NCBI GenBank assembly: GCA_040753915.1
Contig: JBFMDN010000016.1
Location: 30,330-94,329, forward strand
Direction: 5' to 3'
Source of the DNA: JBFMDN01 sp040753915
GTDB lineage: Bacteria > Desulfobacterota > Desulfomonilia > Desulfomonilales > Desulfomonilaceae
DNA length: 64,000 bases
The position numbers and the translations under genes are program-made. Below, one piece after another: positions 49,918 to 58,311 of this stretch (positions within the stretch are counted from its first letter, which is position 1; the number at the start of each line of letters is the position of its first letter). The notes beneath the pieces were generated by a model. The model searched no databases, was not told where the DNA came from, and worked only from the letters and a program-made list of their open reading frames with translations.

Positions 49918-51534
49918 ATGGAAATGATCAAGAGTCGAATCGATACCAAAGGCGACGAATACAAGGCCAATTACGAAGCCATGGAGCAGAAGGTCGCAGA
50001 GCTAAGAGCAGAGCTCCGAAAGGCTCGGGATGAACGCTCCGAGAAAGCGCGCAAACGGAACGCTGAATTGGGCAAGCTACCCGTGCAGGAGCGACTGGAT
50101 CTCCTGTTGGATCGGAATACCCCCTGGCTCGAGATTGCGCCCCTGGCAGCGAGAGGAATGTATGACGGCAAAGTCCATGGGGCGGGGTCCCGCGCGGGCA
50201 TTGGAGTGGTCCACGGAAGGGAGGTCCTCGTCCACGCGAACGATCCCATGATAAAGGGCGGCACAGTCTATCCGATGGGCGTCAAGAAGACCCTTCGCTG
50301 CCAGCAGATATGCATGGAGAACAATCTTCCCATGATCATGATGGTGGATTCCGGCGGGGCCTATCTGCCGCTCCAATCGGAGATCTTCCCGGATGTGGAT
50401 GACGGCGGCCGGGTCTTCTACAACCAGGCGATCATGTCCAAGATGAACATTCCGCAGATCACCGCGGTAATGGGGCTGTGTACGGCAGGTGGAGCGTACG
50501 TCCCTGCCATGTCGGACCACGTGGTCCACGTGACGAAGACTGGTGCCATCTTCTTAGGCGGCCCACCTCTGGTATTGGCAGCAACGGGGGAGGAAGTCAG
50601 CGCTGAGGACCTGGGTGGAGCCATGGTCCATTGCAGTGAATCAGGGGTGTCGGACTATTTTGCCGAGGACGATGCGCACGGCATCCAGATCCTCAGAGAT
50701 ATTGTGTACATGCTGCCGCAGGCGGAAAAGGCGCGCGTCCCGACCCGGGAGCCCAAGCCGCCCGATTACGATCCGAAAGAGATATACGGCATAGTACCCA
50801 GGAACCTCTCTACTCCGTACGACGTGCGCGAGATCATTGCACGTATGGTCGACGGATCCGAATTCCTTGAATTCAAAGCACTGTATGGTCCCACCCTGGT
50901 GTGCGGCTGGGCGTACATTCATGGCTACCAGATGGGAATTCTCGGAAATAACGGGGTATTGTTTTCGGACAGCTCGCTCAAGGCCACGCAATTCATCTCG
51001 CTCTGCGACCGGCAAGGTATTCCGCTCCTTTTTCTCCAGAATATAAACGGGTATATCATCGGCCGGGATTATGAACGACGGGGCATAACCAAGGACGGCC
51101 ACAAGATGGTTCACGCTGTGTCCACAGCAACAGTTCCCAAATTCACCGTCATCGTGGGCGCCTCGTTCGGTGCAGGAAATTACGGCATGTGCGGTCGGGC
51201 CTATTCTCCGCGCTTCCTTTGGATGTGGCCTAATGCCCAGATTGGCGTCATGGGCGGCGAACAGGCAGCGGACGTCCTCATCACGGTCAAGAATAATCAG
51301 CTGGAGAGGGAAGGGCAGCCACCTCTAAGCGAAGAGATCGCTGACAGCATCCGGAAGCCGATTATCCAATCCGCGTATAACGAGGGCAATGCATATTACA
51401 GCACGGCGAACCTGTGGGATGACGGAATCCTGGATCCTGCGTCCACGCGCGACGTGATTGGGTTGGCTGTTTCAGCGTCGCTCAATGCTCCGTTGGAAGG
51501 GCGCAACCAGGGTCACGGTACTTTCCGTATGTAG
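49918..51534 (+). CDS. Acyl-CoA carboxylase carboxyltransferase subunit (methylcrotonyl-CoA-like)
   Basis: 538 aa, transfers the carboxyl group from biotin to an acyl-CoA. It follows the 3-methylcrotonyl-CoA carboxylase beta subunit closely: MMVDSGGAYLPLQSEIFPDVDDGGRVFYNQAIMSKMNIPQITAVMGLCTAGGAYVPAMSD, IFLGGPPLVLAATGEEVSAEDLGGAMVHCSESGVSDYFA, then FLQNINGYIIGRDYERRGITKDGHKMVHAVSTATVPKFTVIVGASFGAGNYGMCGRAYSPRFLWMWPNAQIGVMGGEQAADVL. The N-terminal 45 residues form a charged helix. The exact acyl-CoA is inferred only. It ends ten bases before the biotin carboxylase gene. Confidence 0.92.
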   Translation: MEMIKSRIDTKGDEYKANYEAMEQKVAELRAELRKARDERSEKARKRNAELGKLPVQERLDLLLDRNTPWLEIAPLAARGMYDGKVHGAGSRAGIGVVHGREVLVHANDPMIKGGTVYPMGVKKTLRCQQICMENNLPMIMMVDSGGAYLPLQSEIFPDVDDGGRVFYNQAIMSKMNIPQITAVMGLCTAGGAYVPAMSDHVVHVTKTGAIFLGGPPLVLAATGEEVSAEDLGGAMVHCSESGVSDYFAEDDAHGIQILRDIVYMLPQAEKARVPTREPKPPDYDPKEIYGIVPRNLSTPYDVREIIARMVDGSEFLEFKALYGPTLVCGWAYIHGYQMGILGNNGVLFSDSSLKATQFISLCDRQGIPLLFLQNINGYIIGRDYERRGITKDGHKMVHAVSTATVPKFTVIVGASFGAGNYGMCGRAYSPRFLWMWPNAQIGVMGGEQAADVLITVKNNQLEREGQPPLSEEIADSIRKPIIQSAYNEGNAYYSTANLWDDGILDPASTRDVIGLAVSASLNAPLEGRNQGHGTFRM

Positions 51535-51543
51535 GAGACAGCC

Positions 51544-53043
51544 ATGTTCTCGAAGATACTCGTGGCCAACAGGGGAGAGATCGCGGTCCGGATCATGCGA
51601 ACGGCCCGGGAGATGGGAATCGGGACCGTGGCCGTCTATTCCGAGGTTGACCGGTGCGCCCTTCATACCCTCACCGCGGACGAGGCCTTTTTGCTCGGGG
51701 ATTCAGACCCTTCGTCCAGTTACCTGAATATGGACAAAATCATAGACGTGGCTAAGCGGTCGGGAGCTCAGGCCATCCATCCGGGGTACGGCTTCCTGGC
51801 AGAGAATGCGGCCTTTGCCAGGCGGGTGACTGCCGAGGGGCTCGTATTTATCGGCCCACCTGCGGCTGTGATGGCCAATTTGGGAAACAAGACCGTGGCC
51901 CGTACGATCATGGCCCAGAGTAATGTGCCGATCATCCCGGGAATGACTGTGAGCGACACCGATCCAGCCCGGTTACTGCAGGCAGCGGAAGAGATGGGAT
52001 TTCCCGTCCTGATAAAGGCTGCTGCCGGAGGTGGTGGTAAAGGCATGCGCATCGTGCACGACCGCGCCGCATTTGCCGAGGCTGCCGAATTGGCCAAGAG
52101 CGAGTCCATGTCTGCATTCGGGGACAGCTCGATCTATGTGGAAAAATGTCTTGACAGACCTCGCCACGTGGAATTCCAGATCCTCGCGGACGAGCACGGC
52201 AACGTCGTACATCTCTTCGAGCGGGAGTGCTCGATCCAGCGAAGACATCAGAAGATCATTGAGGAGACCCCGTGCCCGGCTCTCGATGAGGAGCTCCGCG
52301 GCCGAATGGGAGCTGCCGCAGTGGCCGCTGCCCGCGCGGCAGGCTACGTTAATGCCGGGACGGTGGAATTCCTCGTCGACGGTGCAGGCCGGTTTTATTT
52401 CCTTGAGGTAAACACCCGGCTACAGGTGGAGCATCCCATCACAGAGATGGTCACTGGCCTCGATCTGGTCAGACATCAGATCGAGATTGCTGCAGGCAAA
52501 CCGTTGCCTTTTGACCAGGACCGGCTCACGAGACGAGGACACGCGATCGAGTGCCGCATCTATGCAGAGGACCCTGAGGCTGATTTCATGCCTTCTCCGG
52601 GACCGATCCTTTTCGTGAAGTCTCCTGAAGGGCCTGGGGTCCGATTCGATCATGCGCTCTACACGGGCGCGCAGGTCCCAATGCAGTACGATCCCATTCT
52701 CGGCAAGCTGGTAGTATGGGCGGAGGACCGACACGCCGCGATCGAGAGGATGGTGAGAGCTCTGAAAGAATGCGTAATCCTGGGAGTGAAAACCCCCATC
52801 GAGCTCATGATCGACGTGCTGCGCTCCGAGCCGTTCCGGACTGGCGACGTTCACACACGGTTGATCGACGACCATTTCTCGTCGTGGCAGCCAGACCGTG
52901 CCCTTGATCACCTTGCCGCAATGGCATTCGTCGCGAACGAAATTCTTGGACCTGTTCCAGGCACCGTAAGCACACCGTATTCCATAGGCCGTGGCATGCG
53001 GTCCCCTTGGCAGACACTTGGGGCCTGGGATATGACGCGATAA
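51544..53043 (+). CDS. Biotin carboxylase subunit
   Basis: ATP-dependent carboxylation of carrier-bound biotin. 499 aa. Seen: FSKILVANRGEIAVRIMRTAREMG, the ATP-grasp loop LIKAAAGGGGKGMRIV, LERE-type FERECSIQRRHQKIIEETP, EFLVDGAGRFYFLEVNTRLQVEHPITEMVTGLDLVRHQIEIAAGKPL and RGHAIECRIYAEDPEADFMPSPG. In methylcrotonyl-CoA and propionyl-CoA carboxylases this domain is usually fused to the biotin carrier; here the chain stops after the C-terminal carboxylase domain and the carrier follows as a separate gene 18 bases on. Confidence 0.95.
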   Translation: MFSKILVANRGEIAVRIMRTAREMGIGTVAVYSEVDRCALHTLTADEAFLLGDSDPSSSYLNMDKIIDVAKRSGAQAIHPGYGFLAENAAFARRVTAEGLVFIGPPAAVMANLGNKTVARTIMAQSNVPIIPGMTVSDTDPARLLQAAEEMGFPVLIKAAAGGGGKGMRIVHDRAAFAEAAELAKSESMSAFGDSSIYVEKCLDRPRHVEFQILADEHGNVVHLFERECSIQRRHQKIIEETPCPALDEELRGRMGAAAVAAARAAGYVNAGTVEFLVDGAGRFYFLEVNTRLQVEHPITEMVTGLDLVRHQIEIAAGKPLPFDQDRLTRRGHAIECRIYAEDPEADFMPSPGPILFVKSPEGPGVRFDHALYTGAQVPMQYDPILGKLVVWAEDRHAAIERMVRALKECVILGVKTPIELMIDVLRSEPFRTGDVHTRLIDDHFSSWQPDRALDHLAAMAFVANEILGPVPGTVSTPYSIGRGMRSPWQTLGAWDMTR

Positions 53044-53061
53044 TCGGCTAGGGAGACAGGT

Positions 53062-53583
53062 ATGCGGTTCAGAGTGAAGATCGACAACCAGATTTTTCCC
53101 ATTGAGGCTTGTGCTGCAGATGAACACGGTTACTGTCGGATGGCTGTGAACGGCATGGGTACCGATGCTGCGGTCAAAGCTATTGCAGCCGGGCATCTGC
53201 ATCTCGAAGCGAACGGTGAAGCCACAAATGTTTTCGTGGCAAGGTCGGGGTCAGGCCTCTGGGTATGGGTAGATGGCAGGGCTCGCTTGGTGTTTGATGC
53301 GGATACGGAGCAACGCAGGCGTGGCACGGTTCGGAGGGAAGGTCCCCGAGAGGTTACTCCCCCCACCCCCGCAACAGTAGTCCGTGTTCCCGCAATAGTG
53401 GGAGATCACGTGGAAAAGGGGCAGGCCCTCGTCGTGGTGTCAGCCATGAAGATGGAATTAACCCTGACAGCGCCGTACTCAGGGACTGTCTCGGCAGTCC
53501 ACACAGAAGTAGGTGCAAAAGTGAGCCCGGGCGAGATCCTGGTGGAAATAGAGGCCGATCCCGAAGGAGAGACACATGGATGA
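53062..53583 (+). CDS. Biotin carboxyl carrier subunit with BT-like domain
   Basis: 173 aa. Residues 1-95 resemble the beta-barrel BT domain that links biotin carboxylase and carrier parts in methylcrotonyl/propionyl-CoA carboxylase alpha subunits (MRFRVKIDNQIFPIEACA; GSGLWVWVDGRARLVFDA). Residues 100-168 are a biotinyl domain with VVVSAMKMELTLTAPYSGTVSAVHTEVGAKVSPGEILVEI; Lys130 in AMKM is the biotin site. The carboxylase alpha subunit is thus split at the BC/BT boundary. The last eight bases overlap the crotonase gene. Confidence 0.92.
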   Translation: MRFRVKIDNQIFPIEACAADEHGYCRMAVNGMGTDAAVKAIAAGHLHLEANGEATNVFVARSGSGLWVWVDGRARLVFDADTEQRRRGTVRREGPREVTPPTPATVVRVPAIVGDHVEKGQALVVVSAMKMELTLTAPYSGTVSAVHTEVGAKVSPGEILVEIEADPEGETHG

Positions 53584-54349
53584 TCCCGAGCTCTTGTTCG
53601 AAGTGCGAGAAAAGGTCGCGTGGCTAACCATCAACCGGGAGGTCAGGCGAAACGCGCTCAGTTTGGGCATGATCGACCTGTTCTTCGAGTACCTGGACAA
53701 GATCGAATCCGACGATGAAGTCAGGGTGGTGTGTATTACCGCGGTGGGGGATAAGGCATTCTGCTCAGGCGCTGACCTTGCCGGTGCCATGGGAGCCGAC
53801 AATCCCTTCTCAGGTGCACAGAAATACGCAAACTTGCTCAAGCGGATGGCCCGTTTTCCCAAGCCACTGGTGGCCCGAGTCAACGGACATTGTCTTGCCG
53901 GGGGCATGGGGCTCATGCTCTCTTGCGACATGGTATACGCTCGCGATGGGGTCAAGTTTGGCACGCCGGAAGTGAATGTAGGGCTTTTTCCCATGATGAT
54001 CGGTGCCCTGATATTCCGAAATAGCCCGCGAAAGCAGGCATTGGAGATGATCTATGCCGCAAAGACGTTGTCCGCTTCCGACGCTGAGAAGATAGGGCTC
54101 ATCACCAGGGCCTGCACCGCAGAGGATCTGGATAGAATTGTATCTGAAGCGCTTAATGCCGTAGCAGCGAAGGCTCCGCTGGCGGTGAGCATGGGGAGAC
54201 AGGCCTTGGCAGCTGTCGAGGAGAAGAGCCTGGACGAGGCTCTAGATTATCTGTGCGAGCAATTGAGCAAGCTGGCCGCAACAGAGGACGCGATGGAGGG
54301 GATGAGAGCATTCATCGAGAAACGAGAACCGGTCTGGAAAGGACGTTGA
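53576..54349 (+). CDS. Enoyl-CoA hydratase/isomerase family protein
   Basis: 257 aa crotonase-fold protein. The oxyanion-hole regions are KAFCSGADLAGAMGA (about residues 59-73) and ARVNGHCLAGGMGLMLSCDMVYA. The Glu144-equivalent of rat crotonase (GCEL) is Gly here (GMGL), while the Glu164-equivalent remains (GTPEVNVG), as in several hydratases of branched-chain acid pathways. In this cluster it is the candidate for hydration of the carboxylated enoyl-CoA (methylglutaconyl-CoA hydratase-like, LiuC role). It overlaps the carrier gene by eight bases. Confidence 0.88.
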   Translation: MDDPELLFEVREKVAWLTINREVRRNALSLGMIDLFFEYLDKIESDDEVRVVCITAVGDKAFCSGADLAGAMGADNPFSGAQKYANLLKRMARFPKPLVARVNGHCLAGGMGLMLSCDMVYARDGVKFGTPEVNVGLFPMMIGALIFRNSPRKQALEMIYAAKTLSASDAEKIGLITRACTAEDLDRIVSEALNAVAAKAPLAVSMGRQALAAVEEKSLDEALDYLCEQLSKLAATEDAMEGMRAFIEKREPVWKGR

Positions 54350-54366
54350 AGCAGGAGCTTGGGAGT

Positions 54367-55254
54367 ATGTCATCGCTATGGATCAGGGAGAATCAGGATT
54401 ATGAGCGGGCGTGCATCGTTACTTGCGCTCTGTCCGGTGTGGTGGCGAATCGTGCCCAATGTCCCGGGATTCCGTACACGCCCGAGGAATATGCGGCCGA
54501 GGCCAGACGCGCGTATGAAGCGGGAGCCGCGGTAGTCCACATTCACGCTCGTACGCCTGACGGAGCACCCAGCTACGATGTGGCAGATTACAGGAATATT
54601 TATGATGCTGTCACCGATGCATGTCCTGTAATCATCAACTTCTCGACTGGCGCCATCAACATCACCACGGACCAGAAAACCGCGCACATCAGGGCAATCA
54701 AGCCCGCTCTCGGCGCGCTCAATATGGGCTCGATGAATTATGCCAAGTACAACGCTCAGAAGAAGAGCTTCGTCTTTGAGTTCGTTTTTCCGAATCCCTT
54801 CTCTGAGATCGTAGAGATCGTCAAGGCGATGAACGACGTGCAGACCAAGCCGGAGCTTGAGTGCTTCGACCTGGGACATGTGGGGAATTCCTTGCCGCTC
54901 ATCGACATGGGGCTGCTTCAGCCTCCCTATCAGTACAGTCTCATTCTTGGGGTGGTGGGGGGAGTTCCACCCACAATCCCGAATCTCGTCACTATGGTAA
55001 ACATGCTTCCGCCACAGAGCGAATGGGAGATTATCGGGATCAGCCTGGACCAGTGGCGCCTCATCGCAGGTGCGACAGCGTTGGGTGGGAACGTGAGAGT
55101 GGGCTTGGAAGATAACTTCTATGTACGGAAAGGGGTCATGGCAGATTCAAACGGACAGCTTGTGGAGAAGGCGGTTCGCATGATTCGAGATCAGGGGCGC
55201 GAGCCCGCGACCGTAGACGAATGCAGAAACCGGCTGAATTTGGTAAACCGGTAG
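54367..55254 (+). CDS. Beta-keto acid cleavage enzyme (BKACE, DUF849)
   Basis: 295 aa from ATG 54367; the frame is open into the upstream gene but those residues are shadow. BKACE enzymes condense a beta-keto acid with acetyl-CoA and release acetoacetate and an acyl-CoA, as 3-keto-5-aminohexanoate cleavage enzyme does in lysine fermentation. Seen: GAAVVHIHARTPDGAPSYDVADYRNIY with the HxH zinc ligands, NFSTGAINITTDQKTAHIRAIKPALGALNMGSMN, CFDLGHVGN and AGATALGGNVRVGLEDNFYV. Its place is where an HMG-CoA lyase would stand in a Liu cluster. Substrate unknown. Confidence 0.9.
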   Translation: MSSLWIRENQDYERACIVTCALSGVVANRAQCPGIPYTPEEYAAEARRAYEAGAAVVHIHARTPDGAPSYDVADYRNIYDAVTDACPVIINFSTGAINITTDQKTAHIRAIKPALGALNMGSMNYAKYNAQKKSFVFEFVFPNPFSEIVEIVKAMNDVQTKPELECFDLGHVGNSLPLIDMGLLQPPYQYSLILGVVGGVPPTIPNLVTMVNMLPPQSEWEIIGISLDQWRLIAGATALGGNVRVGLEDNFYVRKGVMADSNGQLVEKAVRMIRDQGREPATVDECRNRLNLVNR

Positions 55255-55274
55255 GTACTTGGAAAGGACGAATC

Positions 55275-55721
55275 ATGGAATTTGAGATGGGCCTGGGTTA
55301 CGATGAGCTTCAGGTTGGAATGAAGGCCTCGTTCACGAAGACCATTTCGGAAACGGACGTGTACCTCTTTGCCGGTATAAGCGGAGACTTCAATCCTATG
55401 CACGTCAACGAGGAGTTTGCCAAGCTCACGCCGTTTGGAAAACGGATAGCCCACGGCGCGCTGCCGCAGTGCCTAATCGCCCCTGTGTTGGGTACGAAGC
55501 TTCCGGGCCTGGGCACGGTAGCGGTCGAGATCACCACCCGCTTCAAGGCCCCTACATTTTTCGGCGACACGATCACGGCCACGGCCGAGGTCGTCGAAAA
55601 GGTCGATGCGAAGAAACGGGTGAGGCTGAATCTCTTATGGACCAACCAGCGGGGAGAAACGGTCGCCACAGGTGAGGCCCTGGTTATCCCTCCGCCAAAA
55701 CAACCAATTGAAGGATCTTAA
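55275..55721 (+). CDS. MaoC-like (R)-specific enoyl-CoA hydratase
   Basis: 148 aa hot-dog-fold protein from ATG 55275 (AAAGGA upstream). The hydratase-2 motif is complete: ISGDFNPMHVNEEFAKLTPFGKRIAHGAL, with the Asp and His of the catalytic pair. It follows the BKACE gene by 20 bases and precedes the SCP2-type gene by 19, so it is part of the same unit. It would hydrate a trans-2-enoyl-CoA to the R-3-hydroxyacyl-CoA; the precise substrate is unclear because a crotonase is also encoded. Confidence 0.88.
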   Translation: MEFEMGLGYDELQVGMKASFTKTISETDVYLFAGISGDFNPMHVNEEFAKLTPFGKRIAHGALPQCLIAPVLGTKLPGLGTVAVEITTRFKAPTFFGDTITATAEVVEKVDAKKRVRLNLLWTNQRGETVATGEALVIPPPKQPIEGS

Positions 55722-55740
55722 CAAGAGAGAGGAAAGAGAC

Positions 55741-56070
55741 ATGGCATTCACTTCAGTGAAAGAGGTCTTCGAGAAAATGCCGAGCGTTTTCAACGCTGCT
55801 GCCGCTTCCGGGCTGAACATGGTATTCCAGTTCCACATCACTGGTGGACAGGCAGGAGACTGGAACGTGGTCATCAAGGATAGCGCGTGTCAGGTCAACG
55901 AAGGGGTCCACGCGGCTCCTACCGTCAGTCTCACCATGGCTGATGAAGATTGGCTGGCCATGTGCAATGGACAGCTTGACGGCATGACCGCATTCATGAC
56001 CGGAAAGCTCAAAGCTACGGGCGACATTATGTCGGCTCAGCGCATCCCTTCGCTGTTCCCCATGCGATAA
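55741..56070 (+). CDS. SCP2 sterol-transfer-family protein
   Basis: 109 aa from ATG 55741 with AGAGAGGAAAGAGAC upstream. The sequence VKEVFEKMPSVFNAAAASGLNMVFQFHITGGQAGDWNVVIKDSACQVNEGVHAAPTVSLTMADEDWLAMCNGQLDGMTAFMTGKLKATGDIMSAQRIPSLF is a single SCP2 domain, a hydrophobic-pocket fold that binds acyl-CoAs or lipids. In anaerobes such genes often stand beside acyl-CoA catabolic enzymes, probably carrying or buffering acyl-CoA esters. It is the last gene before the repeat element. Confidence 0.88.
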   Translation: MAFTSVKEVFEKMPSVFNAAAASGLNMVFQFHITGGQAGDWNVVIKDSACQVNEGVHAAPTVSLTMADEDWLAMCNGQLDGMTAFMTGKLKATGDIMSAQRIPSLFPMR

Positions 56071-56698
56071 CTCGCTCGAACAGGGAAGATTCCGGAAATT
56101 AAGTCAGATTTCTGGTACTTGAACTTGCGGAGGGCTCATTGCCGAATAAAGATGCCCTCCGCTCCTCCCGCGAATTCCCCCGTCTGGCAGTGCCAAGTGG
56201 ATCTTCGGAGGTCAGTTGCCGCGGTTTGCGCGGCGCCTATGCCCGTCATTTTGGCGCGCTCCGGGGTCGAGGCCACGCTTGTGGCGTGTTTGATGCAATA
56301 GCCCTGGGGTCGACTAGAGCGGTCGCCGACTCTAATGTCCGTTTCTCCTGTTCGCAACCGACGGCCGAGACGAAACTGTCTCAAAACTCGGGACACACCA
56401 AACACCGTAGCACGATTGAGCGTCGATGCGTGGAAAGGCACCCTCACCCCAACCCTCTCCCAGAGGGAGAGAGAGCTGGAAAAATCCACTCTCCCCCGCT
56501 TTGGGGGAAAGGGTCAGGGTGAGGGGATGTGACACGATTATCACGGACTGCCGGCTTTTGAGACGCTTTTGGACGCCTGTTTCACCGGGCCACGATCCTC
56601 CCACAAATGTCCTCGACACACCGGAAGCGGAAAGAGTTGGTGGCAACGACGATATGCCCTGAAAGAAATCCCGACATACTCCCTGGAGGTTTGACGTC
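56071..56698. other. Gene-free stretch with repeat copy 2
   Basis: About 630 bases between the SCP2 and the third acyl-CoA dehydrogenase genes. It holds the MITE-like repeat at 56333-56592. Small open frames inside it are by-products of the repeat. Confidence 0.6.
56333..56592. repeat. MITE-like interspersed repeat, copy 2
   Basis: Second copy of the element at 37366-37652, in the same orientation. Shared blocks include GAGACGAAACTGTCTC, CGTAGCACGATTGAGCGTCG, the CCCTCACCCCAACCCTCTCC core and CACGATTATCACGGACT. The left end TAATGTCCG (56333-56341) is the reverse complement of the right end of copy 1. The right inverted repeat has decayed (GTTTCACCGGG against GTCTCGCCCGT). It separates the SCP2 gene from the third acyl-CoA dehydrogenase. 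Confidence 0.76.
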
Positions 56699-57841
56699 AT
56701 GACCGCCGAGCTGGACTATTTTGGCGAATCACACCGCATCCTGAGACAGACAGTGGCCCGGTTCGTGGACCGCGAGATCAGGCCGTATGTGGATGAATGG
56801 GAGGAAGCCGGAGAATTTTCCCGGGACCTCTACCGGAAGGCGGCAGACGTGGGGCTCCTAGGAATAGGGTATCCGGAAGAGCTCGGCGGAGCAGAAGGGG
56901 ACATATTCCACGAGGTAGTGCTGACCGAAGAGCTTGTGAGATCAGGATCGGGGGGCGTGGCCGCGGGCCTGATGTCTCTCAGCATAGCTATTCCACCTAT
57001 TCTCGCGGCAGGGACCCAAGAACAAAAGCAGCGCTTCATCCCGCCCGTTCTGCGAGGAGAAAAGATAGCATCGCTGGGAATTACCGAGCCTGGTGGCGGC
57101 TCTGATGTCGCTAATCTGCGTACCAGGGCTGTCCGGGACGGTGACTGCTACGTGGTCAACGGCTCGAAGACCATGATCACCTCTGGGTGCAGGGCGGACC
57201 TTGTTACTTTGGCGGTACGGACGGGCGAAGCGGGACCCAAGGGCGTTAGCCTGCTGGTCGTGGAAACGAACTCGCCTGGCTTCACCGTTTCCAAGAAGCT
57301 CCGAAAAATGGGATGGTGGGCTTCCGATACCGCTGAGTTGTCCCTCGATGACGTTCGCGTACCCGTGGAGAATCGCCTGGGGGAAGAGGGAACGGCATTC
57401 TATACCATCATGAGGAATTTCCAGAAAGAGAGGCTCTACCTTGCTCTCATGGCCAATACTACTGCCCAGATGGCCCTGGAAGAGTCCATCAAGTACAGTC
57501 GAGCTCGGGAAGCGTTCGGAAAACCGCTCCTGGGGTTCCAGGTTACCCGTCACAAGCTCGTAGACATGGCTACGCTGGTTGAAGTGAGCCGGGAGTTCAC
57601 CTACCGCGTGGCAGCGGGGATTCAAGCCGGACACAACAAAGTGAAGGAAATCTCGATGGCCAAGATTTTCGCTACGGATATCTGCGACCGGGTGTGCCAT
57701 GCGGCAGTCCAGATTCACGGCGGGTACGGCTGTATGAGGGAATATCTCGTGGAGCGTCTCTATCGAGATAGCCGCATTCTTTCCATTGGTGGGGGAACCT
57801 CAGAAATCATGAAGGAGATCGTTTCCAAATTGATGCTGTGA
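56699..57841 (+). CDS. Acyl-CoA dehydrogenase (third copy)
   Basis: 380 aa. Seen: GLLGIGYPEELGGAEGDIFHEVVLTEELV, LGITEPGGGSDVANLRTRAVRDGDCYVVNGSKTMITSGCRADLVTLAVRTG, REAFGKPLLGFQVTRHKLVDMATLVEVSREFTYRVAAGIQAG and RILSIGGGTSEIMKEIVSKLML. The MCAD-type base is replaced by Gly (IGGGTSEIM). A Glu on helix G (FQKERLYLAL) sits where isovaleryl-CoA and long-chain dehydrogenases carry the base, so the enzyme should be active. GGAGG lies near the start. It is separated from the main cluster by the repeat. Confidence 0.93.
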   Translation: MTAELDYFGESHRILRQTVARFVDREIRPYVDEWEEAGEFSRDLYRKAADVGLLGIGYPEELGGAEGDIFHEVVLTEELVRSGSGGVAAGLMSLSIAIPPILAAGTQEQKQRFIPPVLRGEKIASLGITEPGGGSDVANLRTRAVRDGDCYVVNGSKTMITSGCRADLVTLAVRTGEAGPKGVSLLVVETNSPGFTVSKKLRKMGWWASDTAELSLDDVRVPVENRLGEEGTAFYTIMRNFQKERLYLALMANTTAQMALEESIKYSRAREAFGKPLLGFQVTRHKLVDMATLVEVSREFTYRVAAGIQAGHNKVKEISMAKIFATDICDRVCHAAVQIHGGYGCMREYLVERLYRDSRILSIGGGTSEIMKEIVSKLML

Positions 57842-58311
57842 AGGCCGATTGCGGGGCATCACTCGCGCGGGCTGCGATGCGCATCCCGTCAACCTATGAC
57901 TGTGTCTGATGTAACGAGACGGCTACTCGTTGGGGTCGGGCAGTCGTGCTCGGAAAGATCACACGCTTTCGGGGATCGAAGCTCAATCTCGTAAGACCGC
58001 CGCTATGTGTGTCACAAGAGCGGACGTTCTCGAATTCCACGAAAAGGGGAGAGGCGGGCCACGCTGTAAGGGCGCAAGGCTGTACTTGCGTTTTTTGCAC
58101 TTCTGTGTCTCGATTTAGATCTTTTCTCTGTATCAGTGAAGGCACTGCGAGGTATAATATTAGTACTCATCCCGTACCAAGTGCATGCACGCTCTCGCTG
58201 GTTGGCGATCGGTTTCGAAGGACCCATCAATCGACTTGATGACCGGGGCGATTCCCCATTTTCCAGCGCGACGAACCGTACGGCAAGCTTTGAGAGACGA
58301 TTGGAGGCGAT
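57842..58311. other. Gene-free stretch before the sensor operon
   Basis: 470 bases with no credible gene. A TATAAT at 58153-58158 may be the -10 of the binding protein-sensor operon, but no matching -35 is seen. No sigma-54 promoter (GG-N10-GC) was found by eye. Confidence 0.45.
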
